A stretch of DNA of 10,308 bases, taken from assembly GCA_003220975.1 (NCBI GenBank), contig QHTX01000032.1, positions 1 through 10,308 of the forward strand, given 5' to 3'. The DNA is from Gemmatimonadota bacterium. Lineage in GTDB: Bacteria; Gemmatimonadota; Gemmatimonadetes; Gemmatimonadales; GWC2-71-9. This document shows, piece after piece, positions 1 through 9,199 of the stretch (the first letter of the stretch is position 1; each line of letters opens with the position of its first letter). Under the pieces are notes generated by a model. It saw nothing but the letters and a program-made list of their open reading frames with translations, made no database searches and was not told the origin of the DNA. A program made the position numbers and the translations under genes.

Positions 1-242
1 TACGCATACCTCGAAGCGAACGGCCGGCTCGCCGAGCGGCGCCGTCAGCGGCTCGCGGCGCGGACCCGGGCGGTGCTCGAGCGCAGCGTGCGGCGCTGGA
101 TCAGCGAGGCGACGCGCGCCGACGAGCTGCTCGCGAGCCGGCTCGACGACGTGGCCGACGGTCGCAAGAGCCCCTACGATGTCGCGGCCGAGATCCTGGA
201 CCAAATGAAGACCGGGGCGGGCGGCCCGAGGGGAGGCGCCCG

Positions 243-246
<4 letters not shown>
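1..246 (+). CDS. meaB: MeaB/ArgK-type mutase-associated G-protein chaperone, C-terminal fragment
   Basis: Only the last 81 residues are in the window; the frame is open from base 1 to the TGA at 244-246. MeaB-family GTPases bind acyl-CoA mutases and gate loading and repair of the adenosylcobalamin cofactor. No GTPase motif is visible because the G domain lies upstream. The call therefore rests on the Arg- and Ala-rich, probably helical tail (AYLEANGRLAERRRQRLAAR, then a VLERSVRRWI stretch), which resembles the C-terminal dimerisation arm of the family, and on its place directly before a mutase gene. Its stop overlaps the mutase start (ATGA at 243-246), so the two are probably translationally coupled. 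The family assignment is inference from a fragment plus context; another mutase-associated protein is possible but less likely. Confidence 0.75.
229..237 (+). promoter_or_regulatory. Shine-Dalgarno for the mutase large subunit
   Basis: GAGGGGAGG lies inside the end of the upstream coding region, with five bases between it and ATG 243. It supports that start and is among the clearest ribosome-binding sites in the window; most of the other junctions seem to rely on translational coupling. Confidence 0.6.
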
Positions 247-1807
<1,561 letters not shown>

Positions 1808-1811
1808 CCCC

Positions 1812-2924
1812 ATGACCGCACTCCCAGCCGCTCCCAGCATCGACGCGGTGCGCGACGTCATCCGGCGGCTGCAGGCCCTGGCGCCCGGCGCGTACCGCGT
1901 GGTGTCGTGCTACCTGAAGCTGGAGCCGCGCGACAAGACGCGGGGCAAGTACCTCATCAAGATGAAGAACCGCGTGCGCGAGGCGCTCCTGGCACTCGAG
2001 CGGCAGGGGCTGGAGCGGGCGGCGCGCGACGGCGTGGCGGCGGATCTGGAGCGCGTGCGCCGCTATTTCGAGGAGCCAGCGCGGCTGCCTGCGGCGCGCG
2101 GGATCGCCCTGTTCGGGTGCGGGGCGGTCGGATTGTTCGAGGTCGTGCCGCTGCCACACGTCCATCGCTCGCGGCTCCGCGTCGAGGCAACGCCCCTGGT
2201 GCGCGAGTTGATCGCTCTGGAACAGGAGTTCGGCGCGATCCTCGTCGCCGCCTGCGACCGCACGGGTGCCCGCTTCTTCGAGGTGACGGCGTTCGACGTG
2301 GCGGAGCTACCCAGCCTGACGGCCGGGGCGACTCGGCCGGGGAAGTTCCATGGCGAGCGCCAGGCGATGCGCGGCGGGGTGCTGGCCGGAGGCTACGGAG
2401 AGCACAACTATCACATGCGGATTCGCGAGGAGAAGCACCGGCACTACGCCAACATCGCGGACCACATCTACCAGATCCACACCCATCGCCCGCTCGCCGG
2501 GCTGGTGGTCGCCGGGATCGGGGTGGACGCGGCGGCGATCGTGCCGCATCTCCACAACTACCTCCACGATCTGCTGCTCGGCGTCGTGAAGCTCAACCCC
2601 AAGAAGGCGAGCCCGGCGGAAGTGCGCGAGGCGGCCCTGTTTCTGCGCGACCAGCGCGAGCGTGCCTGGGAGCAGACGCACGCCGCGGCCATGCGGGACG
2701 CCCTGGGGAGCGGCTGGGCGGTGAACGGCATCGAGCCCACCGTGAAGGCGCTTACTCGCGGCCAGGTCCGCACGCTGCTCGCCGACGGGCCGAACGACGA
2801 TCCCCGCATCGACGAGGCGGTGGAAGAGGCCTTGCACCAGCGCGCGCAGGTCGACGTGCTGTACGACGACCGGGCCCGGCGCGGCGTGGACGGCCTGGCG
2901 GCGCTGCTGCGGTTCCGCCGCTGA
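1812..2924 (+). CDS. Bacterial eRF1/Vms1-like release-factor-family protein (baeRF)
   Basis: A 370-residue protein starting four bases after the mutase large-subunit stop. The core (about 140-260) follows the layout of the middle domain of eRF1/Vms1: a strand with an ILVAACDRTGARFFEV motif (143-158), then a loop with GGY (193-195) followed by MRIREEKHRHYANIADHI. That last stretch resembles the segment after the catalytic GGQ loop in eRF1, which has LRMEKRHNYV. The C-terminus (about 305-370: GIEPTVKALTRGQVRTLLADG, then a DEAVEEALHQRAQVDVLYDD segment and GLAALLRF) looks like the L7Ae-like third domain. eRF1 and Vms1 release peptides from peptidyl-tRNA. Here Tyr stands where the catalytic Gln would be, so hydrolase activity is uncertain. 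No clear Shine-Dalgarno is visible, so translation probably depends on coupling. Nothing in the sequence explains why it sits between two mutase subunits. Confidence 0.72.
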   Translation: MTALPAAPSIDAVRDVIRRLQALAPGAYRVVSCYLKLEPRDKTRGKYLIKMKNRVREALLALERQGLERAARDGVAADLERVRRYFEEPARLPAARGIALFGCGAVGLFEVVPLPHVHRSRLRVEATPLVRELIALEQEFGAILVAACDRTGARFFEVTAFDVAELPSLTAGATRPGKFHGERQAMRGGVLAGGYGEHNYHMRIREEKHRHYANIADHIYQIHTHRPLAGLVVAGIGVDAAAIVPHLHNYLHDLLLGVVKLNPKKASPAEVREAALFLRDQRERAWEQTHAAAMRDALGSGWAVNGIEPTVKALTRGQVRTLLADGPNDDPRIDEAVEEALHQRAQVDVLYDDRARRGVDGLAALLRFRR

Positions 2925-3352
2925 TGCGCGGGGGAGGAGGGGGGGCCAAGCGCCCGATCCGCATCCTCGTGGCGAAGCCCGGCCTCGATGGGCACGACCG
3001 GGGCGCCAAGGTCGTGGCGGCCGCGTTGCGCGACGCGGGGATGGAGGTCATCTACACGGGGCTGCACCAGACCCCGGAAATGATCGCCCAGGCGGCGATT
3101 CAAGAGGACGTGGACGTCGTCGGGCTCTCGATCCTTTCCGGAGCGCACCTGACGCTGTTCCCGCGCGTGAAACAGCTGCTCGCCCGGGCCGGGCGCGACG
3201 ACATTCTGGTGACCGGCGGGGGCATCATCCCACCGGAGGACATGCAGGCGCTCGAGCGACAGGGCATCGGGAAACTGTTTGGCCCCGGCACCCCGACGTC
3301 GGACCTGGTCAAGTACATCGCAGACTGGGCGACGGACCATGCGTCGCCGTAG
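2924..3352 (+). CDS. Acyl-CoA mutase small subunit, cobalamin-binding domain
   Basis: A 142-residue B12-binding Rossmann-like subunit, the partner of the large subunit at 243-1807. It shows the full signature: the DxHxxG loop (D22-G23-H24-D25-R26-G27 in KPGLDGHDRGAKV), whose His24 is expected to be the lower axial ligand to cobalt; then GLSILSGAH (67-75) and VTGGGIIPPED (96-106), which hold the nucleotide tail. The size fits the separate IcmB/HcmB-type small subunits. ATG 2924 shares its A with the preceding TGA (TGATG), so translation is probably coupled. The first codons are a G-rich tract (2930-2945) encoding a poly-Gly leader before the conserved RPIRILVAKPG strand; no other in-frame start lies before that strand. 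The stop is TAG at 3350-3352. Confidence 0.93.
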   Translation: MRGGGGGAKRPIRILVAKPGLDGHDRGAKVVAAALRDAGMEVIYTGLHQTPEMIAQAAIQEDVDVVGLSILSGAHLTLFPRVKQLLARAGRDDILVTGGGIIPPEDMQALERQGIGKLFGPGTPTSDLVKYIADWATDHASP

Positions 3353-3364
3353 CCGCCCCCTCCG

Positions 3365-4933
3365 TTGAGCCGGCTCAAGACCCTGGCGGCGGAATACCGC
3401 GAGCTCAAGGCGCGCCTCGAACAGGCTGGCGGGCCTGAGAAGGTGCGCCGGCAGCACGAGCAGGGGAAGCTCACGGCGCGCGAGCGCGTGTCCGCGTTGT
3501 TCGACCAGAGCGCGGAGTGGCTCGAAATCGGCCTGCTGGTCGCCTACGACCAGTACGACGGGCAGGCCCCGGCCGCCGGGGTCGTGACCGGCTTGGGCCG
3601 CATCGCGGGCCGGCCGGCGGTGGTGGTGGCGAACGACGCGACCGTGAAGGCGGGGTCATGGTGGCCGGAGACGATCCGCAAGATGCTGCGCGCGCAGGAG
3701 ATCGCCATGCGGCAGCGCGTGCCGATCGTGTATCTTGTGGACTCGGCGGGCGTCAACCTGCCGTATCAGGGCGGCGTCTTCCCCGGCCAATACGGCGCGG
3801 CCCGCATCTTCTACTACAACTCGATCATGCGGCACTATCTCAAGGTGCCCCAGATCGCGGCCGTGATGGGGCCGTGCATCGCCGGAGGCGCGTACTTGCC
3901 GGCGCTCTCGGATGTGATTTTCATGGTCGAAGGGACCTCGTTCATGGGGCTGGGCGGGCCGAATCTCGTGAAGGGCGCGACCGGTCAGGTGGTCGATGCG
4001 GAAGCACTGGGCGGGGCGGCGACCCACACCACGGTGAGCGCCGTGGCCCATTATCGCGCCAAGGACGATCAGGAATGCCTCGCCCGCATCCGCGAGTACG
4101 TCGCCCGGTTGCCGCGCGTGCTGCGGCCGCCGGCACCGGGCGGGAAGCCGAAGCGCAGCCCCAACGACCTGTACGAGCTGCTGCCCGCGGATCACCGCAT
4201 GAGCTACGACGCCCGCGCGGTGCTCGAGTGCCTGCTGGACGCCGGCGCGCTCGACGAGTTCCAGCCTGACGTGGCGCCCGAGATGATCTGCGGGCACGGC
4301 GCCGTCGAAGGGCGGCCCGTGGCGCTGATCGCCAACTCGCGCGGCGTGATCCGGGGGAAGCAGGGCGAGGCCCCGAAGATCGGCGGAATCATCTATACCG
4401 AGAGCGCCGAAAAAGTCGCGTACTTTATCGAGAACGCCGACCGCGAGCGCCTGCCGTTGCTCTTCGTCCAGGATGTGTCGGGGTTCATGGTCGGCACCGC
4501 GGCGGAGCATTCCGGCATCATCCGTGCGGGGGCGCGGTTCGTGGAGGCGATGGCCACGGCGACCGTGCCCAAGCTCGTCCTCACCGTCAACCACGCCTCG
4601 GGCGCCGGCTACTACGCGATGGCGGGACAAGGATTCGATCCCGACTTCATCCTCTCCTGGCCCACGGGCCGGATGGGCGTGATGGAGGGCGAGTCGGCCA
4701 TCCAGGCTGTGTTCGGCAACGACGCCGTGAAGCCGGACAACGCCGCCGCCGTCGAGACCATGCGCGGCGACTACGAGCACCAGCTCGACGCGCGGTTCGC
4801 GGGCGCCCGCGGCTTCGTGGACGCGATCGTCCTCCCCGAGGAGACCCGCGACACCCTCGCGTTCCTGCTGGAAGTGACCACCGAATTCTCCGGCCCGCAC
4901 CTCGGGGCCTTCGCACTGCCGAGCCATCCATGA
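3365..4933 (+). CDS. Biotin-dependent acyl-CoA carboxylase, carboxyltransferase (beta) subunit
   Basis: A 522-residue carboxyltransferase of the PccB/MccB/AtuC family, which moves CO2 from carboxybiotin to an acyl-CoA. The N-half contains GKLTARERVSALFD, the acyl-CoA-site loop GPCIAGGAYLPALSD (169-183), and a GPNLVKGATGQVV segment followed by LGGAATHTTVS. The C-half contains GVIRGKQGEAPKIGG and the second oxyanion region around VNHASGAGYYAM (from 408), then WPTGRMGVMEGE. The only plausible start is TTG at 3365. The upstream small-subunit stop is in the same frame 12 bases away, and the typical family N-terminus (SRLKTLAAEYRELKARLEQ) begins at that TTG. I see no strong Shine-Dalgarno. Substrate is unresolved: motifs mix propionyl- and methylcrotonyl-type features. 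The LiuC-like hydratase downstream favours a methylcrotonyl- or geranyl-type substrate; the mutase favours propionyl. The biotin carboxylase subunit is not in the window. Confidence 0.93.
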   Translation: MSRLKTLAAEYRELKARLEQAGGPEKVRRQHEQGKLTARERVSALFDQSAEWLEIGLLVAYDQYDGQAPAAGVVTGLGRIAGRPAVVVANDATVKAGSWWPETIRKMLRAQEIAMRQRVPIVYLVDSAGVNLPYQGGVFPGQYGAARIFYYNSIMRHYLKVPQIAAVMGPCIAGGAYLPALSDVIFMVEGTSFMGLGGPNLVKGATGQVVDAEALGGAATHTTVSAVAHYRAKDDQECLARIREYVARLPRVLRPPAPGGKPKRSPNDLYELLPADHRMSYDARAVLECLLDAGALDEFQPDVAPEMICGHGAVEGRPVALIANSRGVIRGKQGEAPKIGGIIYTESAEKVAYFIENADRERLPLLFVQDVSGFMVGTAAEHSGIIRAGARFVEAMATATVPKLVLTVNHASGAGYYAMAGQGFDPDFILSWPTGRMGVMEGESAIQAVFGNDAVKPDNAAAVETMRGDYEHQLDARFAGARGFVDAIVLPEETRDTLAFLLEVTTEFSGPHLGAFALPSHP

Positions 4934-7801
4934 CGTTTCCTCGTGTCGTGCGCCCCGTCGCGCTGATCGCCGCGCTCACGCTGCTCGCCGCCGCGTGCGG
5001 CGGCGGGCGACCCGTGGTCACGGCTCCCGCGCCCGCGACACCCCCAGTAGTCGCGCCGGCCCCCGCCGACGCCACGCCGGCCCCCGCGACTCCCCCGGCC
5101 GCGCCCGCGCTGCCGCCGCCCGTCGCCCTGATGTCGGGACTGATGCCGCTCAAGAGCACCGGCGTGGACCAGTTCCGCGCGGCCCATCCGACGTACGACG
5201 GACGCGGCGTGTTGATCGCCATCCTCGACACCGGCATCGATCCCGGGGTGGATGGGCTCATCACCGCGAGCACCGGCGCGCCCAAGATCGTCGAGCTGCG
5301 CGACTTCTCCGGCGAAGGCGCGGTCGCGCTCACACCGGTGGCGCCCGCCGGGGACGGCACGGTGTCGGTGGGTGGACGGAAGCTCGCGGGCGCCGGCCGG
5401 ATCGGCCGCCTCACGAGCGCCAGCACCTGGTACGCCGGCCTGCTGCGCGAGCTGCCGCTCGGCAAAGTTCCGGCGGCGGACTTGAACGGCGACGGCAACA
5501 ATACGGACGTCTTCCCTGTGATCGTGGTGAAGGCGACGGACGGCTGGGTCGCGTTTGGTCAAGGCGACCGACGGTTGGGTCGCCTTCCTCGACACCAACC
5601 TGAACGGCTCGTTCGAAGACGAGATGCCCCTGCACGATTATCGCCAGGGGCGCGAGACGATCTCGCTCGGGACGAAACCGATCACCCTCGCCGCGAACTT
5701 CGACGAGGTGAACGGCGCGCCGGTGCTGGATTTCTTCTTCGACACCGGGGGACATGGGACCCATGTCGCGGGCATCGCCGCGGGGCACAACCTGTTCAAC
5801 GTGACCGGCTTCGACGGCGTGGCGCCGGGAGCCCAGCTGCTCGGCCTCAAGATCGCCAACGCCGCGCGGGGCGGGATCTCGGTGACGGGCAGCATGCAGC
5901 GCGCGATGGAGTACGCCGCGCGCTACGCACAGCAGCGCAACATGCCGCTCGTCCTCAATTTGAGCTTCGGCGTCGGCAACGAGGTCGAAGGGCGCGCGGT
6001 GATCGACTCGATCGTGAACGCGTTCCTGCTCGCCCATCCCAACCTCGTGTTCACGATCAGTGCCGGCAACGACGGCCCCGGGCTGTCGACGGTGGGCTTC
6101 CCCGGCTCGGCCGACCTGGCGGTATCCGTCGGGGCCGCGTTCCCCGGCGCCTTCGCCCGGCCCGCGCAGCCAGGGACGCCGACGGCGGCGGACGTGATGG
6201 GGTGGTGGAGCTCGCGCGGCGGCGAGCTGGCGAAGCCCGACCTGGTGACCCCGGGCGTGGCGTTCTCTTCGGTGCCGCGGTGGGACACGGGCAACGAGAT
6301 CAAGGGCGGCACAAGCATGGCGGCGCCCCACGCGGCGGGGCTCGCGGCGTGCCTCCTGTCGGCGATGCTGCAGGAGGGGCGCCGCGTGAGCGCCGCCGAA
6401 GTCACGCAAGCATTGCGCGCCTCCGCGACGCCGTTCCGGGGCGAGACGGTGCTCGACGACGGCGCGGGGCTGCCGCGGCTCGATGCCGGGTACCGCTGGC
6501 TGCTGGGAGGCCATCAGGGCTCCGCCTACCTGGTGCGCGCCCCGGGGGGAAGCGGCGCCTCCGCGGCGTTCCGTCGCGACGGTCTGGCAGGACCGGGTGA
6601 CACGCTCCAGCTGTTCCGCGTGCGTCACGTCGCGGGCCTGCGCGCCGCGGAGTTCCTGCTCCACAGCAACGTGCCGTGGCTCTCGGCGCCCGCCACGGTT
6701 TCGGCCGGCGCGCGCGAGACCGAGATCCCGGTGACGTACCAAGCCGGCGCGTTTGGGGCGCCGGGCACCTACATCGGCGCGGTGACCGCGTGGAACCCCA
6801 GCGACTCACTGGCCGGGCCGCTCTTCACGCTCGCGAACACAGTGGTCGTACCGTATGACCTGACCGCAAAGCCGCTGTACGACGAGCGGCGCGCGATTGG
6901 CCCGGCCCACGTCCAGCGCTATTTCCTGCGGGTCGCCCAGCCCGGGGCGACGCTTCAAGCCACGGTGACCTTGCCCGATTCGGTCGAGCAGCGCGCCACC
7001 GCGCGGTTGTACGAGCCGAACGGCCAGCCGTTCCGCGACGGCGAGGAGGTCGCGCTCGGTCGTGCCGACCCCGGGACCGCGCGCTTCACCGTCCGGGCCG
7101 AGGACCTGGTGCCCGGCGTGTACGAGCTGGACGTGTTCGCCCCGCCGCTGACGGGCGTCACGGCGACAGCCCGTGCGGCGCTCGCCCCGGTGGATCTCGC
7201 CGAGGCGGGCGCTGGGGGAAGCCTCGAGGCGGCGAATCCCGGCACCGCGACGGCGACCGGCCGGGCGGTCGTGACGCTGGTCGGTGGCGAACGCGCGTTC
7301 GAGGTGACGGGCCGCGGCGTACCGGCCGAGACGCTGACGGTGCGGGTCCCCGAGTGGGCGGCGCGGGCGGTGATCGACGTCCAGATGCCGCGCGAGCAAT
7401 GGAGTGTGTTCACCGACTTCGGCGTGACCGAATTCGATTCCACGGGGCAGCAGGTGGGGCAGGGGGCGATGAACTACGCGTTCGGACGGCACGGCTTCGA
7501 CGTCCCGGCGGGTCTCAAGGGGCACCCGATGACGGTGGAGTTGTTTCCCGCGTTTGCGCGGGAGAGTGGCGCCCGGCCGTGGCGCACGCGGGTCCGGGTT
7601 CGATTCTTGTTGCGGCAGCCGACCACGGCGAGCGAAGGGACGCCGATCACGGTCGTCGCGGGCGGGCGGGCGGCCGTTCCCCTCGGCCGGACGCCGCTCG
7701 TGGCCGTGCCGCAAGGCTTCGCGCCGCTGGTGGAGCTTCGCATCCACGACGCGACGGGCCAGGGACTGGACGCGATCCGGCGGGTGGCGGCGCAGCCGTG
7801 A
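4930..7801 (+). CDS. Secreted lipoprotein subtilisin-family (S8) protease, tripeptidyl-peptidase-II-like, frameshifted at 5556-5558
   Basis: The N-terminus is a lipoprotein signal: positive start, hydrophobic run, then LLAAAC with Cys23 as the probable lipidated residue, followed by a Pro/Ala-rich linker (about 26-65). Frame 4930-5556 carries the catalytic Asp (D100 in AILDTGID). The frame from 5558 carries His265 (GGHGTHVAG), oxyanion Asn370 (SAGNDGP) and Ser452 (GGTSMAAPHAAG), numbering the restored 946-residue protein. The Asp-His gap of 165 residues is far longer than in subtilisin. With KIVELRDFSGEG, FFFDTGGHGTHVAGIAAG and the C-terminal beta region (APGTYIGAV through SLAGPLFTL), it resembles tripeptidyl peptidase II. 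A divergent 31-bp duplication breaks the gene; removing one copy restores it. The start (ATGA at 4930-4933) overlaps the carboxyltransferase stop. The lipoprotein signal predicts export and membrane anchoring, unlike the cytosolic metabolic neighbours. Confidence 0.88.
5527..5588 (+). repeat. 31-bp imperfect tandem duplication causing a frameshift
   Basis: Two adjacent units (5527-5557 and 5558-5588) each encode VKATDGWVAF in their own frame. Over the ten codons they differ at five bases, all third positions and all synonymous (gtg/gtc, acg/acc, ggc/ggt, gcg/gcc, ttt/ttc). The 31-base period shifts the frame. Upstream protease sequence is in frame with unit 1, and downstream protease sequence (LDTNLNGSFEDE) is in frame with unit 2. 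Confidence 0.95.
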
Positions 7802-9199
7802 CGTCGCGCCGCGGCCAGCCCACCGTGCGGATCGCCGCCGGTCAGGGCTTCTGGGGCGACTGGCTGGAGGCGCCGTACCGCCAGGTGACGGGCGGCCCGA
7901 TCGATTACCTGATGATGGACTATCTGGCCGAGGTCACGATGTCCATCCTGCAGAAGCAGAAGTCGCGCGATCCGACGCTCGGCTACGCCACGGATTTTCT
8001 CCCGTCGATGGAGCGCATCCTCCCGGTCCTCGGTGCCCGGCGCATCAAGGTGACGGCGAACGCGGGCGGCGTGAACCCGCGCGCGTGCGCCGAGGCCGTC
8101 GCCGAGGCGGCGCGGCGGCTCGGCCTCGCGGGCAAGCTCCGCATCGGCGTGGTGACGGGGGACGATCTGTTGGGCCGGCTGGACGGGCTGCTCGCGCGCG
8201 GCCACGCGCTCAAGAACCTCGACACCGGCCGCTCCCTGCACGAGGTCCGGGACCGCGTGCTCTCCGCCAACGCGTATCTCGGCGCCTGGCCCGTCGCCGC
8301 GGCGCTGCGCCAGGGCGCGGACGTCGTGATCACCGGCCGCGTCACGGACACGGGCCTCACCCTCGCGCCGCTGATCCACGCCTTCGGGTGGCGCCCCGAT
8401 GCGTGGGACCTGCTCGCCGCCGGGACGGTCGCCGGGCATACCATCGAGTGCGGTGCCCAGTGCTCGGGCGGCAATTGCCTCGTCGATTGGGAGAAGATCC
8501 CGGACTTGGCGAACGTGGGCTACCCCATCGTCGAGGCGCATCCCGACGGGACGTTCGAGGTCGCCAAGCATCCCGGCACGGGCGGCCGCATCACCGTCGG
8601 CGGCGTGACGGAGCAGCTCGTGTACGAGATGGGCGACCCCACGCAGTACATCACGCCCGACTGCATCGCGGATTTCACGACCATCCGCCTCGAGCAGGCG
8701 GGGCAAGACAGGGTTCGCGTGTCGGGCGTCCGGGGGCGTCCGGCGACCGATAAGCTCAAGGTGTCGATCGCGTATTTCTACGGCTACAAGGCCGTGGGGA
8801 CGCTGGTCTACGCCTGGCCCGACGCGTACCGCAAGGCGCAGGCGGCCGACCGGGTGCTGCGCCGGCGGCTGCAAGACCTCCGCCTCAGCTTCGAGGCGAT
8901 CCACACGGAGTTCGTCGGCGCCGATGCGACGCACGGATCGCTCGCACGGCCCGCTCGCGCGCCGGAGCGCCCCGCTCGATGCGCTGCCGGAGGTGCAGCT
9001 GCGGGTCGGCGTGCGCTCGGCCGACAAGCCCGCCGTCGAGCGCTTCACGCGCGAGATCGCCCCCCTGATCCTGAACGGGCCCCCCAGCGTCACCGGGTTC
9101 GCGGGTGGCCGACCGAAGCCGGAGGAGATCGTGGCCTACTGGCCCGCGCTCATCGACAAGCAGGTGGTGGAGCCATGCGTGGAAGTGGTGGACGTATGA
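7798..9199 (+). CDS. atuA: AtuA-family (acyclic terpene utilisation, DUF1446) protein, frameshifted near 8931-8956
   Basis: AtuA-family proteins occur in acyclic-terpene (citronellol/geraniol) and leucine/isovalerate catabolic operons, usually next to an acyl-CoA carboxylase; their biochemical role is not settled. Start GTG 7798 overlaps the protease stop (GTGA). Family features include VRIAAGQGFWGD (10-21), IDYLMMDYLAEVTMSIL, VTANAGGVNP, VITGRVTDTGLTLAP, ECGAQCSGGNCLVDWEKI and GGVTEQLVYEMGDPTQY. The frame opened at 7798 carries the protein to FVGADATHG. The conserved C-terminus (DALPEVQLRVGVRSADKPAV, then FTREIAPLILNGP, GFAGGRPKPEEIVAYWPALI) lies one base out of phase and ends at TGA 9197-9199. 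Removing 13 bases gives a continuous 462-residue protein reading ADATHGPLARRSAPLD at the join. Confidence in the family is high; the role in this pathway is inferred from neighbours. Confidence 0.88.
8931..8956 (+). repeat. 13-bp imperfect tandem duplication causing a frameshift in atuA
   Basis: Units 8931-8943 (gcacggatcgctc) and 8944-8956 (gcacggcccgctc) are adjacent and differ at two bases. Unit 1 reads HGSL in the upstream frame and unit 2 reads HGPL in the downstream frame. Collapsing the two units into one joins the two halves of the AtuA protein without any other change. Confidence 0.88.

Noticed and set aside
1907..2923. Upstream extension of the small-subunit frame through the eRF1-like gene
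   Set aside because: The frame happens to be open, but its translation is Arg/Gly/Pro-rich without conserved sequence, whereas the other frame encodes the eRF1-like protein. The small subunit begins at ATG 2924.
2930..2945. G-rich tract as a possible G-quadruplex or as a Shine-Dalgarno for a later start
   Set aside because: The runs are G5, G2 and G7, not four runs of three or more separated by loops, and no in-frame start codon follows before the conserved strand. It simply encodes a poly-Gly leader.
3656..4927. 423-codon open frame on the minus strand
   Set aside because: It is a shadow of the carboxyltransferase gene. The sense frame carries all conserved motifs, and the antisense product shows none.
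5527..5588. Programmed ribosomal frameshift site in the protease
   Set aside because: There is no slippery heptamer or clear downstream structure, and the divergent duplication explains the shift. Ribosome slippage would leave a duplicated peptide in the protein.
7474..9093. 539-codon open frame on the minus strand
   Set aside because: It lies antisense to the protease end and atuA, which have clear family motifs. Long antisense frames are expected at this GC content, and the translation is rich in Arg/Ala/His with no recognisable domain.
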